From assembly GCA_030584185.1 (NCBI GenBank), contig CP129495.1, forward strand, positions 1,205,628 through 1,269,627: 64,000 bases of DNA. Reading direction: 5' to 3'. The position numbers and the translations under genes are program-made. Every line of letters begins with the position of its first letter. Position 1 is the first letter of the stretch. Source of the DNA: Acidimicrobiia bacterium (GTDB lineage Bacteria; Actinomycetota; Acidimicrobiia; Spongiisociales; UBA11373). The notes beneath the pieces are model-generated. The model searched no databases. It saw nothing but the letters and a program-made list of their open reading frames with translations, and was not told the DNA's origin. Shown one piece after another: positions 18,249 through 26,167 of this stretch.

Positions 18249-19076
18249 GTGTCCGCCGTTCCCACACGCCGAGAGTTGATCGCCTGGCTCGCCGCATTCA
18301 CATTGCTGATCACGGTCGTCGTCGGCCTGAGGATGGACGAGGCGCGCTCGTACACTGTTGGGCCATCCACCGCCGTCGCCTATGTGGCAACCGGCGCCAA
18401 CTATCCCGACGCCCTGGCGGCCTCGTCGGCGGCGGCGCTCGGCCTGGGCCCGGTGCTGCTCACCGAGAAGGACTCGATCCCATCCGCAACCATGGGCGAA
18501 CTCACCCGGCTCGATCCACAGAAGATCTACCTGATGGGCGGGACCGCTGTGATCTCTTCCGGCGTCGAGAGCCAGCTGGTGACCCTCTTCGGCGCCGGCC
18601 GGGTGGAGCGGATCTCCGGCAACAACCGCTACGAGACCGCCGCCGCCCTGTCGGCGGCCACCTTCCCCACCAGTGGCCTCTATCCGAGGGCGGCGTATGC
18701 GGCCAACGACTCTCTTCCCGACGGCACCGGCGGCGAAAGCCAGATCCTGCTGACCTTGAACATCGATGCACCGTCTCGCGGCTACCTGCTCATCGACGCC
18801 GGGGCCGACGCCTACTACGGTCCGGCGCTTGCCAGCAGGTGCTGGGTGGCGGTCGACTCGAGCGCCCCGGTCACCGGATCCGTGCGCTACTTCACCCTCA
18901 ACGGCAGCCTCGCCGACAACGGCGAGGAGGACTGCACCACCGAGGTCGGCGAGATCGTGGACGCCGGGACCCACGTGGTCACCTTTCGCACCAATGCCGC
19001 GGCGGGAGTGAAGTTCAGTGGCGGCGCCCTGACGGTGCTGTGGGTGCCATTCGGACCGTTCGGGGAGCGACCCTGA
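18249..19076 (+). CDS. Secreted protein with a single CWB2 cell-wall-binding domain
   Basis: 275 residues. An N-terminal hydrophobic segment (LIAWLAAFTLLITVVVGL) acts as signal or anchor. Then comes one cell-wall-binding repeat 2 domain: VAYVATGANYPDALAASSAA, VLLTEKD, IYLMGGTAVIS and RISGNNRYETAAAL. The last 120 residues are a beta-rich domain without a recognised family and with two Cys. Start GTG 18249 follows aaaggaggg. The domain is homologous to those of the five-gene array at 22.8-31.1 kb, but this protein lacks the seven repeats. It is likely exported and wall-associated; the function of the C-terminal domain is unknown. Confidence 0.75.
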   Translation: MSAVPTRRELIAWLAAFTLLITVVVGLRMDEARSYTVGPSTAVAYVATGANYPDALAASSAAALGLGPVLLTEKDSIPSATMGELTRLDPQKIYLMGGTAVISSGVESQLVTLFGAGRVERISGNNRYETAAALSAATFPTSGLYPRAAYAANDSLPDGTGGESQILLTLNIDAPSRGYLLIDAGADAYYGPALASRCWVAVDSSAPVTGSVRYFTLNGSLADNGEEDCTTEVGEIVDAGTHVVTFRTNAAAGVKFSGGALTVLWVPFGPFGERP

Positions 19077-19139
19077 CGGCGCCGACTGCCGCACCGCTGC
19101 GGCATCCGACGCGGTGACCGCACCGCGACCTGCCCCGCC

Positions 19140-20063
19140 TCAACCGGAGTGTCCGATGGTCACCAGGACCGGGCGATGCGCCGACCCGAAGGCCGGGCCG
19201 GTGTGGCGACCTTCGGATCCCAGGCCGGCGGTGTGAAGCAAGTGGTCGATGGGGATCGAGAGCGGTCCCCATCCGTCGGGCCATGTCGGCTGAAGCCCCG
19301 ACCCGGCGAGGGTGTCGATCAGGCCGCCCCGCTCGCGGAGGGTGACGAAGGCGTGGGACCACGGTGTGGCATTGAGGTCCCCGACCACCACCACCTCGCC
19401 GTCGCGTCCCGCCACCCAGTCGGCGGCGTCGGAGAGCATCCGGTCGCGACGCCCGGATCGAGCGGCATCGGTGGGCGACGGCGGGTGCAGCCCGAGGATC
19501 TCGATGCGCTCGCCGTCCAGGTTGACGGCAAGCGCCGCAGCCTCGCCTCCGAGGCGGACCTCGACCACCCCGGGGAGCAGCGAGGGTCGCGCCAGCACGG
19601 TCACCCCGGCCACCCGGCCGCGAGGCACGATGGTCACCAGCCGCAGCGGCAGGTCGGCGGCGCGGATGGCGTCCTCCCACTCGAACGACGACTCGAACAG
19701 GAAGACGACGTCGGGATCCTCGGCGGCGATGAATCCGACCACCTCCTCCCGGTTCGGGTTGCTCACCCCGACGTTGAACACCATCACCTCGATCCGGTCG
19801 GCTCCCGTGATGCCGGGACCGCCGAACAACAGGTGGGGCACCACCACGACGGCGTTGACCACACCTGCGGCCAGGACCAACACGGCCAGGCCCCGCTGCC
19901 CGGCCAGAGCCACCAGACCGAGCAGCAGGGTGATCGCCGCCAGCTGCGGGCGAAAGTTGGCGGCGAGGTCGAGGAACCACACGAGCGACCCGAAGAAGGC
20001 GAGCAGCCCGAGCGCCGCCGGGACCGTTGCCATCCACCCGGCCACGAGGCAGACGCGGCGCAA
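19140..20063 (-). CDS. Membrane-anchored endonuclease/exonuclease/phosphatase (EEP) family protein
   Basis: 307 residues. The first 80 contain three hydrophobic segments, and the rest is an EEP-fold phosphoesterase: VMVFNVGVSNPN, the metal-binding Glu in VFLFESS, LGLHPPSP, VVVGDLNATPWS (catalytic Asp and Asn) and the final FGSAHRPVLV His. Related actinobacterial proteins are predicted to act outside the membrane on nucleic acid or phospholipid head groups. The start is TTG 20063 in the available frame; M11 is an alternative. It lies 26 bp downstream of the M20 peptidase gene and is probably cotranscribed. Confidence 0.82.
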   Translation of the reverse strand: MRRVCLVAGWMATVPAALGLLAFFGSLVWFLDLAANFRPQLAAITLLLGLVALAGQRGLAVLVLAAGVVNAVVVVPHLLFGGPGITGADRIEVMVFNVGVSNPNREEVVGFIAAEDPDVVFLFESSFEWEDAIRAADLPLRLVTIVPRGRVAGVTVLARPSLLPGVVEVRLGGEAAALAVNLDGERIEILGLHPPSPTDAARSGRRDRMLSDAADWVAGRDGEVVVVGDLNATPWSHAFVTLRERGGLIDTLAGSGLQPTWPDGWGPLSIPIDHLLHTAGLGSEGRHTGPAFGSAHRPVLVTIGHSG

Positions 20064-20089
20064 CGGCGATCCCGCCGCTGCGGGTTCGA

Positions 20090-21559
20090 TCAGGACCGCC
20101 CCCCGGCTCGGATGAGCAGCGTCCGGTAGAAGGAGACGGCTGCGGCGGCGTCGGCGACACGCACCCGCTCCCCGGTCCCGTGGACCCGGCCCAGGTCCTC
20201 GGTGGTCACCTGGAACGGGGCGAACCGGTACACGCCGTCGGCGATCGGGGTGAAGTACCGCGAGTCGGTTGCCCCGAGCAGGATCCAGGGGGTGGGGGTG
20301 GCGCGGGGGAAGACCTCGCCCACGGTGGATGCGATCAGGTGGAAGCCTTCGGTGTCGGTCGACGAAGGCGGGGCCGGATCGGACGACTTGCCGAAGTCGA
20401 TGGCACGCACCCGGACCTCGTCCCCCACCACCGACCGGACGTGATCGATCACCCCGGTGGCGGTGTCCCCGGGAAGGATCCGGAAGTTGACGATTGCCGA
20501 AGCCTCCTGTGGCAGCACGTTGGATTTCACCCCTCCCCGGATGACGGTGGCCGCCGCCGTGGTGCGGATCAGGGCGTTGGTCTCGTGGGATCGGGTGAGG
20601 AGCCGCTCGATGAGCTTGCCGGTGATCTCCAGCCGGCTCAGCATCCAGCGCCGGGGACCCCGGCTCACCGATGCCAGCACCTCGAAGAACTCGCGCTGCG
20701 GTCCCAGGCGGGTCGGCATCGGGTTGTCCTCGATGGCCTTCACCGCGGCCGCCACCCGACCCACCGCCGTGTGCGGCGGCGGCATCGACGAGTGCCCGCC
20801 CTCGCCGGAGGCGCTGATCTCGAGATCCAGTGAGGCCTTCTCGCCGATGCCGATCAGGCCCAGGGGCGGCACGCCGGGCATCAGGTCGGAGACCACGGCG
20901 CCGCCCTCGTCGAGCACGAACCGGAGCCGGACGCCGCGTTCACCGAGCATCTCGGCCACCACCGCCGCCCCCCGGGCACCACCCACCTCCTCATCGTGGC
21001 CGAACAGCAGGTGGACGGTGGAGGCCGGGGTGAAGCCTTCGCCGAGCAGGGCCTCCACCGCCTCCAGGATGGCGATCAGCGACCCCTTGTCGTCGAGGGT
21101 TCCGCGGCCCCATAGGAACCCGTCGGCGACCTCCCCCGAGAAGGGGGGCTTCTCCCAGTCGTCCTCGGTCCCCTCCTCGACCGGGACCACGTCCTGGTGG
21201 GCCATCAGCAGGATCGGCGAGGTCGTGGGATCGGACCCCTCCCAGGTGAAGAACAGCGTGTGCCCGCCCACAACCTCCAGGTGGAGGCTCCGGTGGACCA
21301 ACGGATAGGTCTGGGCGAGGAAGGCGGCGAACTGCGTGAACGGTTCGGGGTCGAATCCATCCTCGGACGACATCGTGGGGATGCGGACGGCGGCCGCGAG
21401 GTGCTCGAGGAAGGCGGTGCCGTCGGCTGCAGGCGCCACCGCAGTTGTCGGCACCTCGCCTGCTTCGCGGCCACCGCTCCATCGCCGGCGCAGGGCGGCC
21501 GCAGCGGCGGCGCCGACCCCGACCCCGGCGATGATCCCCGTCTTCTTGCGCGAGGTCAT
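20090..21559 (-). CDS. M20 family metallopeptidase, carboxypeptidase S / PM20D1-like
   Basis: 489 residues. Zinc-binding motifs of clan MH are complete: LLMAHQDVVP, GRGTLDDKGS, FGHDEEVGG and a later His in the C-terminal catalytic lobe. The lid domain has GGHSSMPPPHTAVGR. The N-terminal helix (IIAGVGVGAAAAAALRRRW) suggests membrane association. Family members hydrolyse peptides or N-acyl amino acids. The ATG at 21559 is 6 nt after TACCAT on the minus strand, a leaderless layout. The EEP gene follows in the same direction. Confidence 0.88.
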   Translation of the reverse strand: MTSRKKTGIIAGVGVGAAAAAALRRRWSGGREAGEVPTTAVAPAADGTAFLEHLAAAVRIPTMSSEDGFDPEPFTQFAAFLAQTYPLVHRSLHLEVVGGHTLFFTWEGSDPTTSPILLMAHQDVVPVEEGTEDDWEKPPFSGEVADGFLWGRGTLDDKGSLIAILEAVEALLGEGFTPASTVHLLFGHDEEVGGARGAAVVAEMLGERGVRLRFVLDEGGAVVSDLMPGVPPLGLIGIGEKASLDLEISASGEGGHSSMPPPHTAVGRVAAAVKAIEDNPMPTRLGPQREFFEVLASVSRGPRRWMLSRLEITGKLIERLLTRSHETNALIRTTAAATVIRGGVKSNVLPQEASAIVNFRILPGDTATGVIDHVRSVVGDEVRVRAIDFGKSSDPAPPSSTDTEGFHLIASTVGEVFPRATPTPWILLGATDSRYFTPIADGVYRFAPFQVTTEDLGRVHGTGERVRVADAAAAVSFYRTLLIRAGGRS

Positions 21560-21565
21560 GGGGGG

Positions 21566-21571
21566 ATGGTA
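21566..21571 (-). promoter_or_regulatory. -10 box TACCAT for the M20 peptidase
   Basis: TACCAT on the minus strand is 6 nt before the ATG at 21559, with no Shine-Dalgarno sequence. It lies back to back with the promoter of the hydrolase gene at 21635. Confidence 0.5.
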
Positions 21572-21620
21572 CGTGGTTGCGATCGGCGGGGCGTGCTCGG
21601 TGGCCGGGCGCCGGTCGGGT

Positions 21621-21626
21621 TATCTT
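21621..21626 (+). promoter_or_regulatory. -10 box TATCTT for the ABHD18-like hydrolase
   Basis: TATCTT is 8 nt before the ATG at 21635. It is divergent from the M20 peptidase box 50 bp away. Confidence 0.45.
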
Positions 21627-21634
21627 CCGTGGCG

Positions 21635-22624
21635 ATGCACTGGCTCGACCGTGCCGCCGAGTTCACCACCGCCCGGCTCCCCACACACAAGCGGGCCTTC
21701 CACCTCGGGTGGGGGGACGGCGGCGTCGTCGACTGGTACCTGGAGAACGCCGGGCGGGTGCCCCCGATCGCCGATGCCGAGGTCCGCCTGCGTCCGGCGC
21801 GGCGCAGTGGTCGAGTGGTGATGCGCGACATCTGGTTCGAGAGCCCGTTCGACATGCTTCCCGAGGCAATCCGCCGGGTGCAGGCTCGCTGGCTGTCCCC
21901 GATCCCCGAGGCGGACAGGGTCGTCCTGCTCCACGCCGCCTGGAACGACGAGGACTACCGCACCCGGATGCGGATCGCCGGCGACCTGCTCTCGCGGGGG
22001 ATCGGCGCCGTCATCGTGCAGCATCCCTACTACGGGGAGCGGCGGCGCAACGGTGCCCTGGGCACACCGGTTCCCCTGGTGAGCGACTTCTGCCTGATGG
22101 GACGGGGCGGGGTGCTCGAGGGGCGGGTGCTGGCGCGGTTCCTCCACCGGCGCGGCCTGCGGGTAGGGGTCGCCGGGTACAGCATGGGGGGCAACATCGC
22201 CGGGTTCGTGGGTGCCCTGGTCGATTTCCCGGTCGCCATCGCCGCCGTGGCGGCGCCGTACGCCGCCGGACCGGCATTCATGCACGGGCTATTGCGCTCG
22301 GCCATCCCATGGGAGGCGCTGGGCGGCGAACACCCCGAGGTGGTGGAGCGCCTCTCGAGGGTGCTCCACGCCGGATCGATCCTCAACCATCCTCCGCCAC
22401 CCCACACCGCCGCAGCCGTGCTCCTTGCCGGGACCAAGGACGGCTTCGTGCCCACCGCCGCCACCCAGGCGATCCATCACCACTGGCCCGGTTCGAAGAT
22501 GGAGTGGGTCAACGCCGGGCATGCCAGCCTTCTGTGGCGCAAGAGGGACCTGATCGCCGCCACCATCGCCGAGGCACTCGACCGGCTCGATCGGCTCGGG
22601 GGGTCGCCCCCCGATGAGGGGTGA
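21635..22624 (+). CDS. Alpha/beta hydrolase, ABHD18-like
   Basis: 329 residues of serine-hydrolase type. The nucleophile elbow is GYSMGGN, a VLLAGTKDGFVP segment carries the acid, and NAGHASLLWRKRD near the end carries the His. The N-terminal half (HLGWGDGGVVDWYLENAG...FESPFDMLPEA) is typical of ABHD18, whose eukaryotic member acts on cardiolipin; bacterial substrates are not known to me. The frame is open far upstream but ATG 21635 fits the leaderless promoter. A degraded second copy of its C-terminal end lies at about 31200-31400, beyond the CWB2 array. Confidence 0.8.
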   Translation: MHWLDRAAEFTTARLPTHKRAFHLGWGDGGVVDWYLENAGRVPPIADAEVRLRPARRSGRVVMRDIWFESPFDMLPEAIRRVQARWLSPIPEADRVVLLHAAWNDEDYRTRMRIAGDLLSRGIGAVIVQHPYYGERRRNGALGTPVPLVSDFCLMGRGGVLEGRVLARFLHRRGLRVGVAGYSMGGNIAGFVGALVDFPVAIAAVAAPYAAGPAFMHGLLRSAIPWEALGGEHPEVVERLSRVLHAGSILNHPPPPHTAAAVLLAGTKDGFVPTAATQAIHHHWPGSKMEWVNAGHASLLWRKRDLIAATIAEALDRLDRLGGSPPDEG

Positions 22625-22654
22625 CCTGGGGGGCGAAGGGTGCGAGGAGAGCCT

Positions 22655-22748
22655 GGCGGAGTTCCCTCCCCGGGGAGGTGGTCCGATGGGCCGCAGGGGG
22701 CAGCGTTCCCTCCCCGGGGAGGTGGCCCGAAGGGCCGGAGGGGGCACT
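22655..22748. repeat. Two tandem type A palindromic repeats
   Basis: Two copies of the dispersed element, each a cctccccggggagg hairpin followed by ggtccgatgggcc or ggcccgaagggcc and agggggca. They sit between the hydrolase stop and the promoter of the first array gene. Confidence 0.7.
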
Positions 22749-22788
22749 GGCGCTACCAAGGTGTGCGACGCGACCCGTTCAGAATGCG

Positions 22789-22794
22789 TAGCCT
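22789..22794 (+). promoter_or_regulatory. -10 box TAGCCT of array gene 1
   Basis: The stretch from about 22765 to 22845, including gcgtagcctgccggga, is nearly repeated upstream of array gene 5 (29425-29509), so both genes probably share promoter and leader control. Confidence 0.5.
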
Positions 22795-22827
22795 GCCGGG
22801 AATCACAGGGGCGCACTCACAGGAGGG

Positions 22828-22845
22828 GGCAGTCAGGAGACTGCC
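22828..22845 (+). promoter_or_regulatory. Hairpin carrying the Shine-Dalgarno sequence next to the start of array gene 1
   Basis: GGCAGTC, loop AGGA, GACTGCC: a perfect 7-bp stem whose 3' arm touches the ATG at 22846. A second AGGAGG lies just before the stem (22821-22826). An identical hairpin precedes array gene 5. Confidence 0.6.
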
Positions 22846-24378
22846 ATGTTCGCTCGTCCATCGATCCGGCCGATTACGTCGGTTCGAGTCCTGCTCGTCG
22901 TGCTGGTGACCGCCCTCGTCGGGACCCTCTACCGGGTGGCGGGAGCGGACTCACCTGATCCTCAGGCCGCCGAGGTGGCTTACATCGCCACCGGGACCAA
23001 CTTCCCCGACGCCCTCGGTGCCGGCCCTGCGGCTGCACTTGGCAACGGCCCGATCCTGCTGGTCCAGACCGACTCGGTGCCGTCGCAGACCACAACCGAG
23101 CTGAACCGGCTGAAGCCCAGGCTGATCGTGATAGTCGGGGGCACGGCGGTGGTCTCGACGACGGTGGAGAACACGCTGAAGGGCCTGTCGTTCGGTCCGA
23201 CCGTGATCCGGGTTTCGGGATCGAACCGGTATGCGACTGCGGCTGCGATCTCCGAGTCGGCGTTTCCGTGCGCCGACGGCGACGTGATGGCTGGACGAGA
23301 CCGCACCGGTGTGGTGTGCCGCCCGGCGTTGTCGGGGATGTGGAACACCCAGAAGGTCGTCGAGACAGGGTTCGTCGGCTACGACACCTCGCTGGCGATC
23401 GACGCCTTCGGCAATCCGGCGATCTCCTACTACGACGGCACCACCACCGACCTGATGCTGGTCAGGTGTTCGGATCCAGCTTGTGCCGGGTCCAAGACCA
23501 TCACCACTGTGGACCCCAATCTCTCGAACGGTCGCTACTCGTCGCTGGTGCTGGACTCCTCGGGCTTCCCGGTGATCTCCTACCACGACGCCAGCAGCGG
23601 CTTCCTGAAGCTGGCACGCTGCTCGAATCTCACCTGCACCGCCAAGACGCTGACCACGGTGGATGCGTCGTTCTCCGTCGGCAGCCACACCTCGCTGGCC
23701 TTGGACTCGTCCGGGCTCCCGGTGATCTCCTACCACGACGCCGACGGAATGGATCTGAAACTGGCCCGCTGCTCAAATGCCACCTGCAGTTCCGCAACGC
23801 TCGTGAGCGTGGACAGCGGATCGGCTGAAGTCGGCTGGTTCACATCGCTGGTCCTGGACTCGTCGGGGTTCCCGGTCATCTCCTACTACGACATGACCAA
23901 CACAGCTCTGAAACTGGCCCGCTGTTCTGATGCAACCTGCACCGCGAGGACGCTGACGACGGTGGACTCGAGCGGCGATGTCGGATTCGAGTCGTCGGTC
24001 GCCCTGGACACGTCGGGGTTTCCGGTGATCTCCTACCACGACGGGACCAACGGAGATCTGAAGCTGGCACGGTGCACCAACTCGGCATGCACCACGAACA
24101 CGCTGACCGTCGTGGACTCGACCGGCACGGTCGGGCGCATGTCCTCCCTGGTACTCGACAGGTCGCGCTTCCCGGTGATCTCCTACTACGACGGCAGTAA
24201 CGAGGACTTGAAGGTGGCCCGCTGCTCCAACGCGACCTGCTCATCGGCGACGATCACCACGGTGGACTCGGCTGGAACCGTCGGGTTCTACACGTCCCTG
24301 GCGCTCGACCCCGCCGGCAATCCGGTGATCTCCTACCAGGACTTCTCCAGCGTCGACCTGAAGCTGGCTTCGTTCTGA
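22846..24378 (+). CDS. CWB2 plus seven-repeat secreted protein, array gene 1
   Basis: 510 residues. A signal peptide (VRVLLVVLVTALVGTLYRVAGA, likely cut after AGA) precedes one CWB2 domain at about 40-140 ([44 protein letters not shown]). After a short Cys-containing linker come seven repeats of 46-50 residues, pattern [19 protein letters not shown], then DLKLARC-x4-C. The last repeat ends the protein at DLKLASF. Seven units of this size suggest a seven-bladed beta-propeller held to the cell wall by CWB2. The body is almost identical to array gene 3 and of equal length, while the 5' region matches gene 5. Ligand unknown. Confidence 0.75.
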   Translation: MFARPSIRPITSVRVLLVVLVTALVGTLYRVAGADSPDPQAAEVAYIATGTNFPDALGAGPAAALGNGPILLVQTDSVPSQTTTELNRLKPRLIVIVGGTAVVSTTVENTLKGLSFGPTVIRVSGSNRYATAAAISESAFPCADGDVMAGRDRTGVVCRPALSGMWNTQKVVETGFVGYDTSLAIDAFGNPAISYYDGTTTDLMLVRCSDPACAGSKTITTVDPNLSNGRYSSLVLDSSGFPVISYHDASSGFLKLARCSNLTCTAKTLTTVDASFSVGSHTSLALDSSGLPVISYHDADGMDLKLARCSNATCSSATLVSVDSGSAEVGWFTSLVLDSSGFPVISYYDMTNTALKLARCSDATCTARTLTTVDSSGDVGFESSVALDTSGFPVISYHDGTNGDLKLARCTNSACTTNTLTVVDSTGTVGRMSSLVLDRSRFPVISYYDGSNEDLKVARCSNATCSSATITTVDSAGTVGFYTSLALDPAGNPVISYQDFSSVDLKLASF

Positions 24379-24393
24379 GCGCCTGGTGAGAGG

Positions 24394-24422
24394 GGTTGGG
24401 GCCGGGCGGGCCGGCCCCAACC
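24394..24422 (+). terminator. Rho-independent-like hairpin after array gene 1
   Basis: A perfect 12-bp stem GGTTGGGGCCGG / CCGGCCCCAACC with loop gcggg lies 16 bp after the stop codon, without a clear T run. Similar hairpins follow array genes 3, 4 and 5. Confidence 0.65.
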
Positions 24423-24451
24423 TTCCACGCCCCGGCCGCGCGCCGCTCGCC

Positions 24452-24457
24452 TATTCT
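24452..24457 (+). promoter_or_regulatory. -10 box TATTCT of array gene 2
   Basis: TATTCT is 51 nt before the start codon; array genes 3 and 4 have TAGCCT or TAGTCT at exactly the same distance. Confidence 0.4.
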
Positions 24458-24502
24458 CTCGTCTCAACGCGGCCCCGCCACGGGCTTACCAAGGAGGGGA
24501 AC

Positions 24503-26026
24503 ATGTCCCTGTCGAAGCCGCCGGCGCTTCCGCTCCGTGCCCTGCTCGTGGTGCTGGTGACCCTCATGGCCGGTGTGCTGTACGGGGTGGCGGGGGCGGA
24601 CTCGCCGGATCCCCGCGGCACCGAGGTGGCTTACATCGCCACCGGGACCAACTTCCCCGACGCCCTGGGTGCGGGCCCTGCGGCTGCACTTGGCAACGGC
24701 CCGATCCTGCTGGTCCAGACCGACGCCGTGCCTTCTCAGACCACGGACGAGTTGAACCGTCTGAAGCCGCGCCTGATCGTGATCGTGGGTGGCACCGCAG
24801 TGGTGTCGACAGGTGTGGAGAACACGTTGAAGGGCCTTTCGTTCGGTCCCACGGTGCTGCGGGTGTCGGGTGCGAACCGGTATGCGACGGCGGCTGCGAT
24901 CTCGGAGTCGGCGTTTCCGTGTGGTGATGGCGAGGTGATGGCGGGAAGGGACCGCTCGGGTGGGGTGTGCCAGGACCCGCTTACGGGAATGTGGAGCATC
25001 CAGACGGTGGATTCGGGAGGAGATGTAGGCATCTACGTGTCGCTGGTCCTGGACGCCTTCGGCGATCCGGTGATCTCCTACCGCGACGAGACCAACACGG
25101 ATCTGATGTTGGCGCGCTGTTCGGATCCGGCCTGTTCGGGTACCAAGACGATCACCACGCTGGAGTCGTCGAACTCCTACTACCCGTCGCTGGCCCTGGA
25201 CTCGTCCGGGCTCCCGGTGATCTCCTACTACGACGCCGGCCCGGATGATCTGGAGCTGGTGCGGTGCAACGACCTCACCTGCGGTTCGAAGACCACGACC
25301 ACGGTGGATTCCAGCGGCTCCGTCGGTCTGCACACCTCGCTGGTCCTGGACTCGTCGGGCTTCCCGGTTATCTCCTACCGCAGCTTCTCCAGCGGTGACC
25401 TGAAGCTGGCCCGGTGCCACGACGCCACCTGCACCACCAAGACGATCGCCACCGTCGAGGACTCCTTCGACACCGGCTACTGGACCTCGTTGGTGCTCGA
25501 CACCTCCGGGTTCCCGATCATCTCCTACTACGACGCCTCCGCCCGGGATCTGAGGCTGGCGCGCTGCGCCGATCTCACCTGCTCGTCCAAGACGCTCCAG
25601 ACGGTCGACAGCGAGGTCTTCGATGTCGGCAAGTACTCGTCGCTGGCCCTGGACCGGTCCGGGTTCCCGATCATCTCCTACTACGACGTCACCAACGCCG
25701 ACCTGAAGGTCGCCCGATGCAGCGACGCCGCGTGCACGACCAGCGTCCGGACCGCCGTCGATCCGGGGAACTTGGTGGGAACGTACACGTCGCTGGTTCT
25801 CGACGTCGCGGACAACCCGGTGATCTCCTACTACGACGAGGCCAACGGGGACCTCAAGCTGGCCCACTGCAGGAACCCCGCCTGCACGAGCGGCACCGTG
25901 ATCGTCACGGTCCCCTCACTCGGCGATGTCGGCAAGTACTCGTCGCTGGCGCTCGACCCTGCGGGCAACCCGGTGATCGCCTACTACGACGGCTTCAACA
26001 CAGACCTGGCACTGGCTTCGTTCTGA
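24503..26026 (+). CDS. CWB2 plus seven-repeat secreted protein, array gene 2
   Basis: 507 residues with the same order as gene 1: signal peptide (RALLVVLVTLMAGVLYGVAGA), one CWB2 domain, seven ISYYD-type repeats ending in DLALASF. It is more divergent from genes 1 and 3 in the repeats; the third unit reads VISYRSFSSGD, losing the usual acidic residue after ISY. Most repeats keep Cys-x4-Cys. ATG 24503 follows aaggagggg by 3 nt and is preferred over the longer frame from 24386. The gene has its own promoter-like box and a weaker terminator, so it is probably transcribed singly. Confidence 0.75.
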   Translation: MSLSKPPALPLRALLVVLVTLMAGVLYGVAGADSPDPRGTEVAYIATGTNFPDALGAGPAAALGNGPILLVQTDAVPSQTTDELNRLKPRLIVIVGGTAVVSTGVENTLKGLSFGPTVLRVSGANRYATAAAISESAFPCGDGEVMAGRDRSGGVCQDPLTGMWSIQTVDSGGDVGIYVSLVLDAFGDPVISYRDETNTDLMLARCSDPACSGTKTITTLESSNSYYPSLALDSSGLPVISYYDAGPDDLELVRCNDLTCGSKTTTTVDSSGSVGLHTSLVLDSSGFPVISYRSFSSGDLKLARCHDATCTTKTIATVEDSFDTGYWTSLVLDTSGFPIISYYDASARDLRLARCADLTCSSKTLQTVDSEVFDVGKYSSLALDRSGFPIISYYDVTNADLKVARCSDAACTTSVRTAVDPGNLVGTYTSLVLDVADNPVISYYDEANGDLKLAHCRNPACTSGTVIVTVPSLGDVGKYSSLALDPAGNPVIAYYDGFNTDLALASF

Positions 26027-26116
26027 GCGGAGCGTGAGGGAGGTGGGCGGGTCGGCCTGCCAGCCCCGAACGGTCACCGCTCGGCCACCTCCATACGGAG
26101 GCTCGGTGCCCGGTAC

Positions 26117-26122
26117 TAGCCT
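26117..26122 (+). promoter_or_regulatory. -10 box TAGCCT of array gene 3
   Basis: TAGCCT is 51 nt before the ATG at 26168. The leader ends with cgagacaggaggc, shared with array gene 4. Confidence 0.4.
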
Positions 26123-26167
26123 CCCGCCCCATTGCGACCCCGATGTGGGGCGAGACAGGAGGCAGTG

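Noticed and set aside
19015-20160. 381-residue Arg/Pro-rich protein antisense-shifted to the EEP gene
   Set aside because: It is a frame shadow of the EEP-family gene with no domain and extreme composition.
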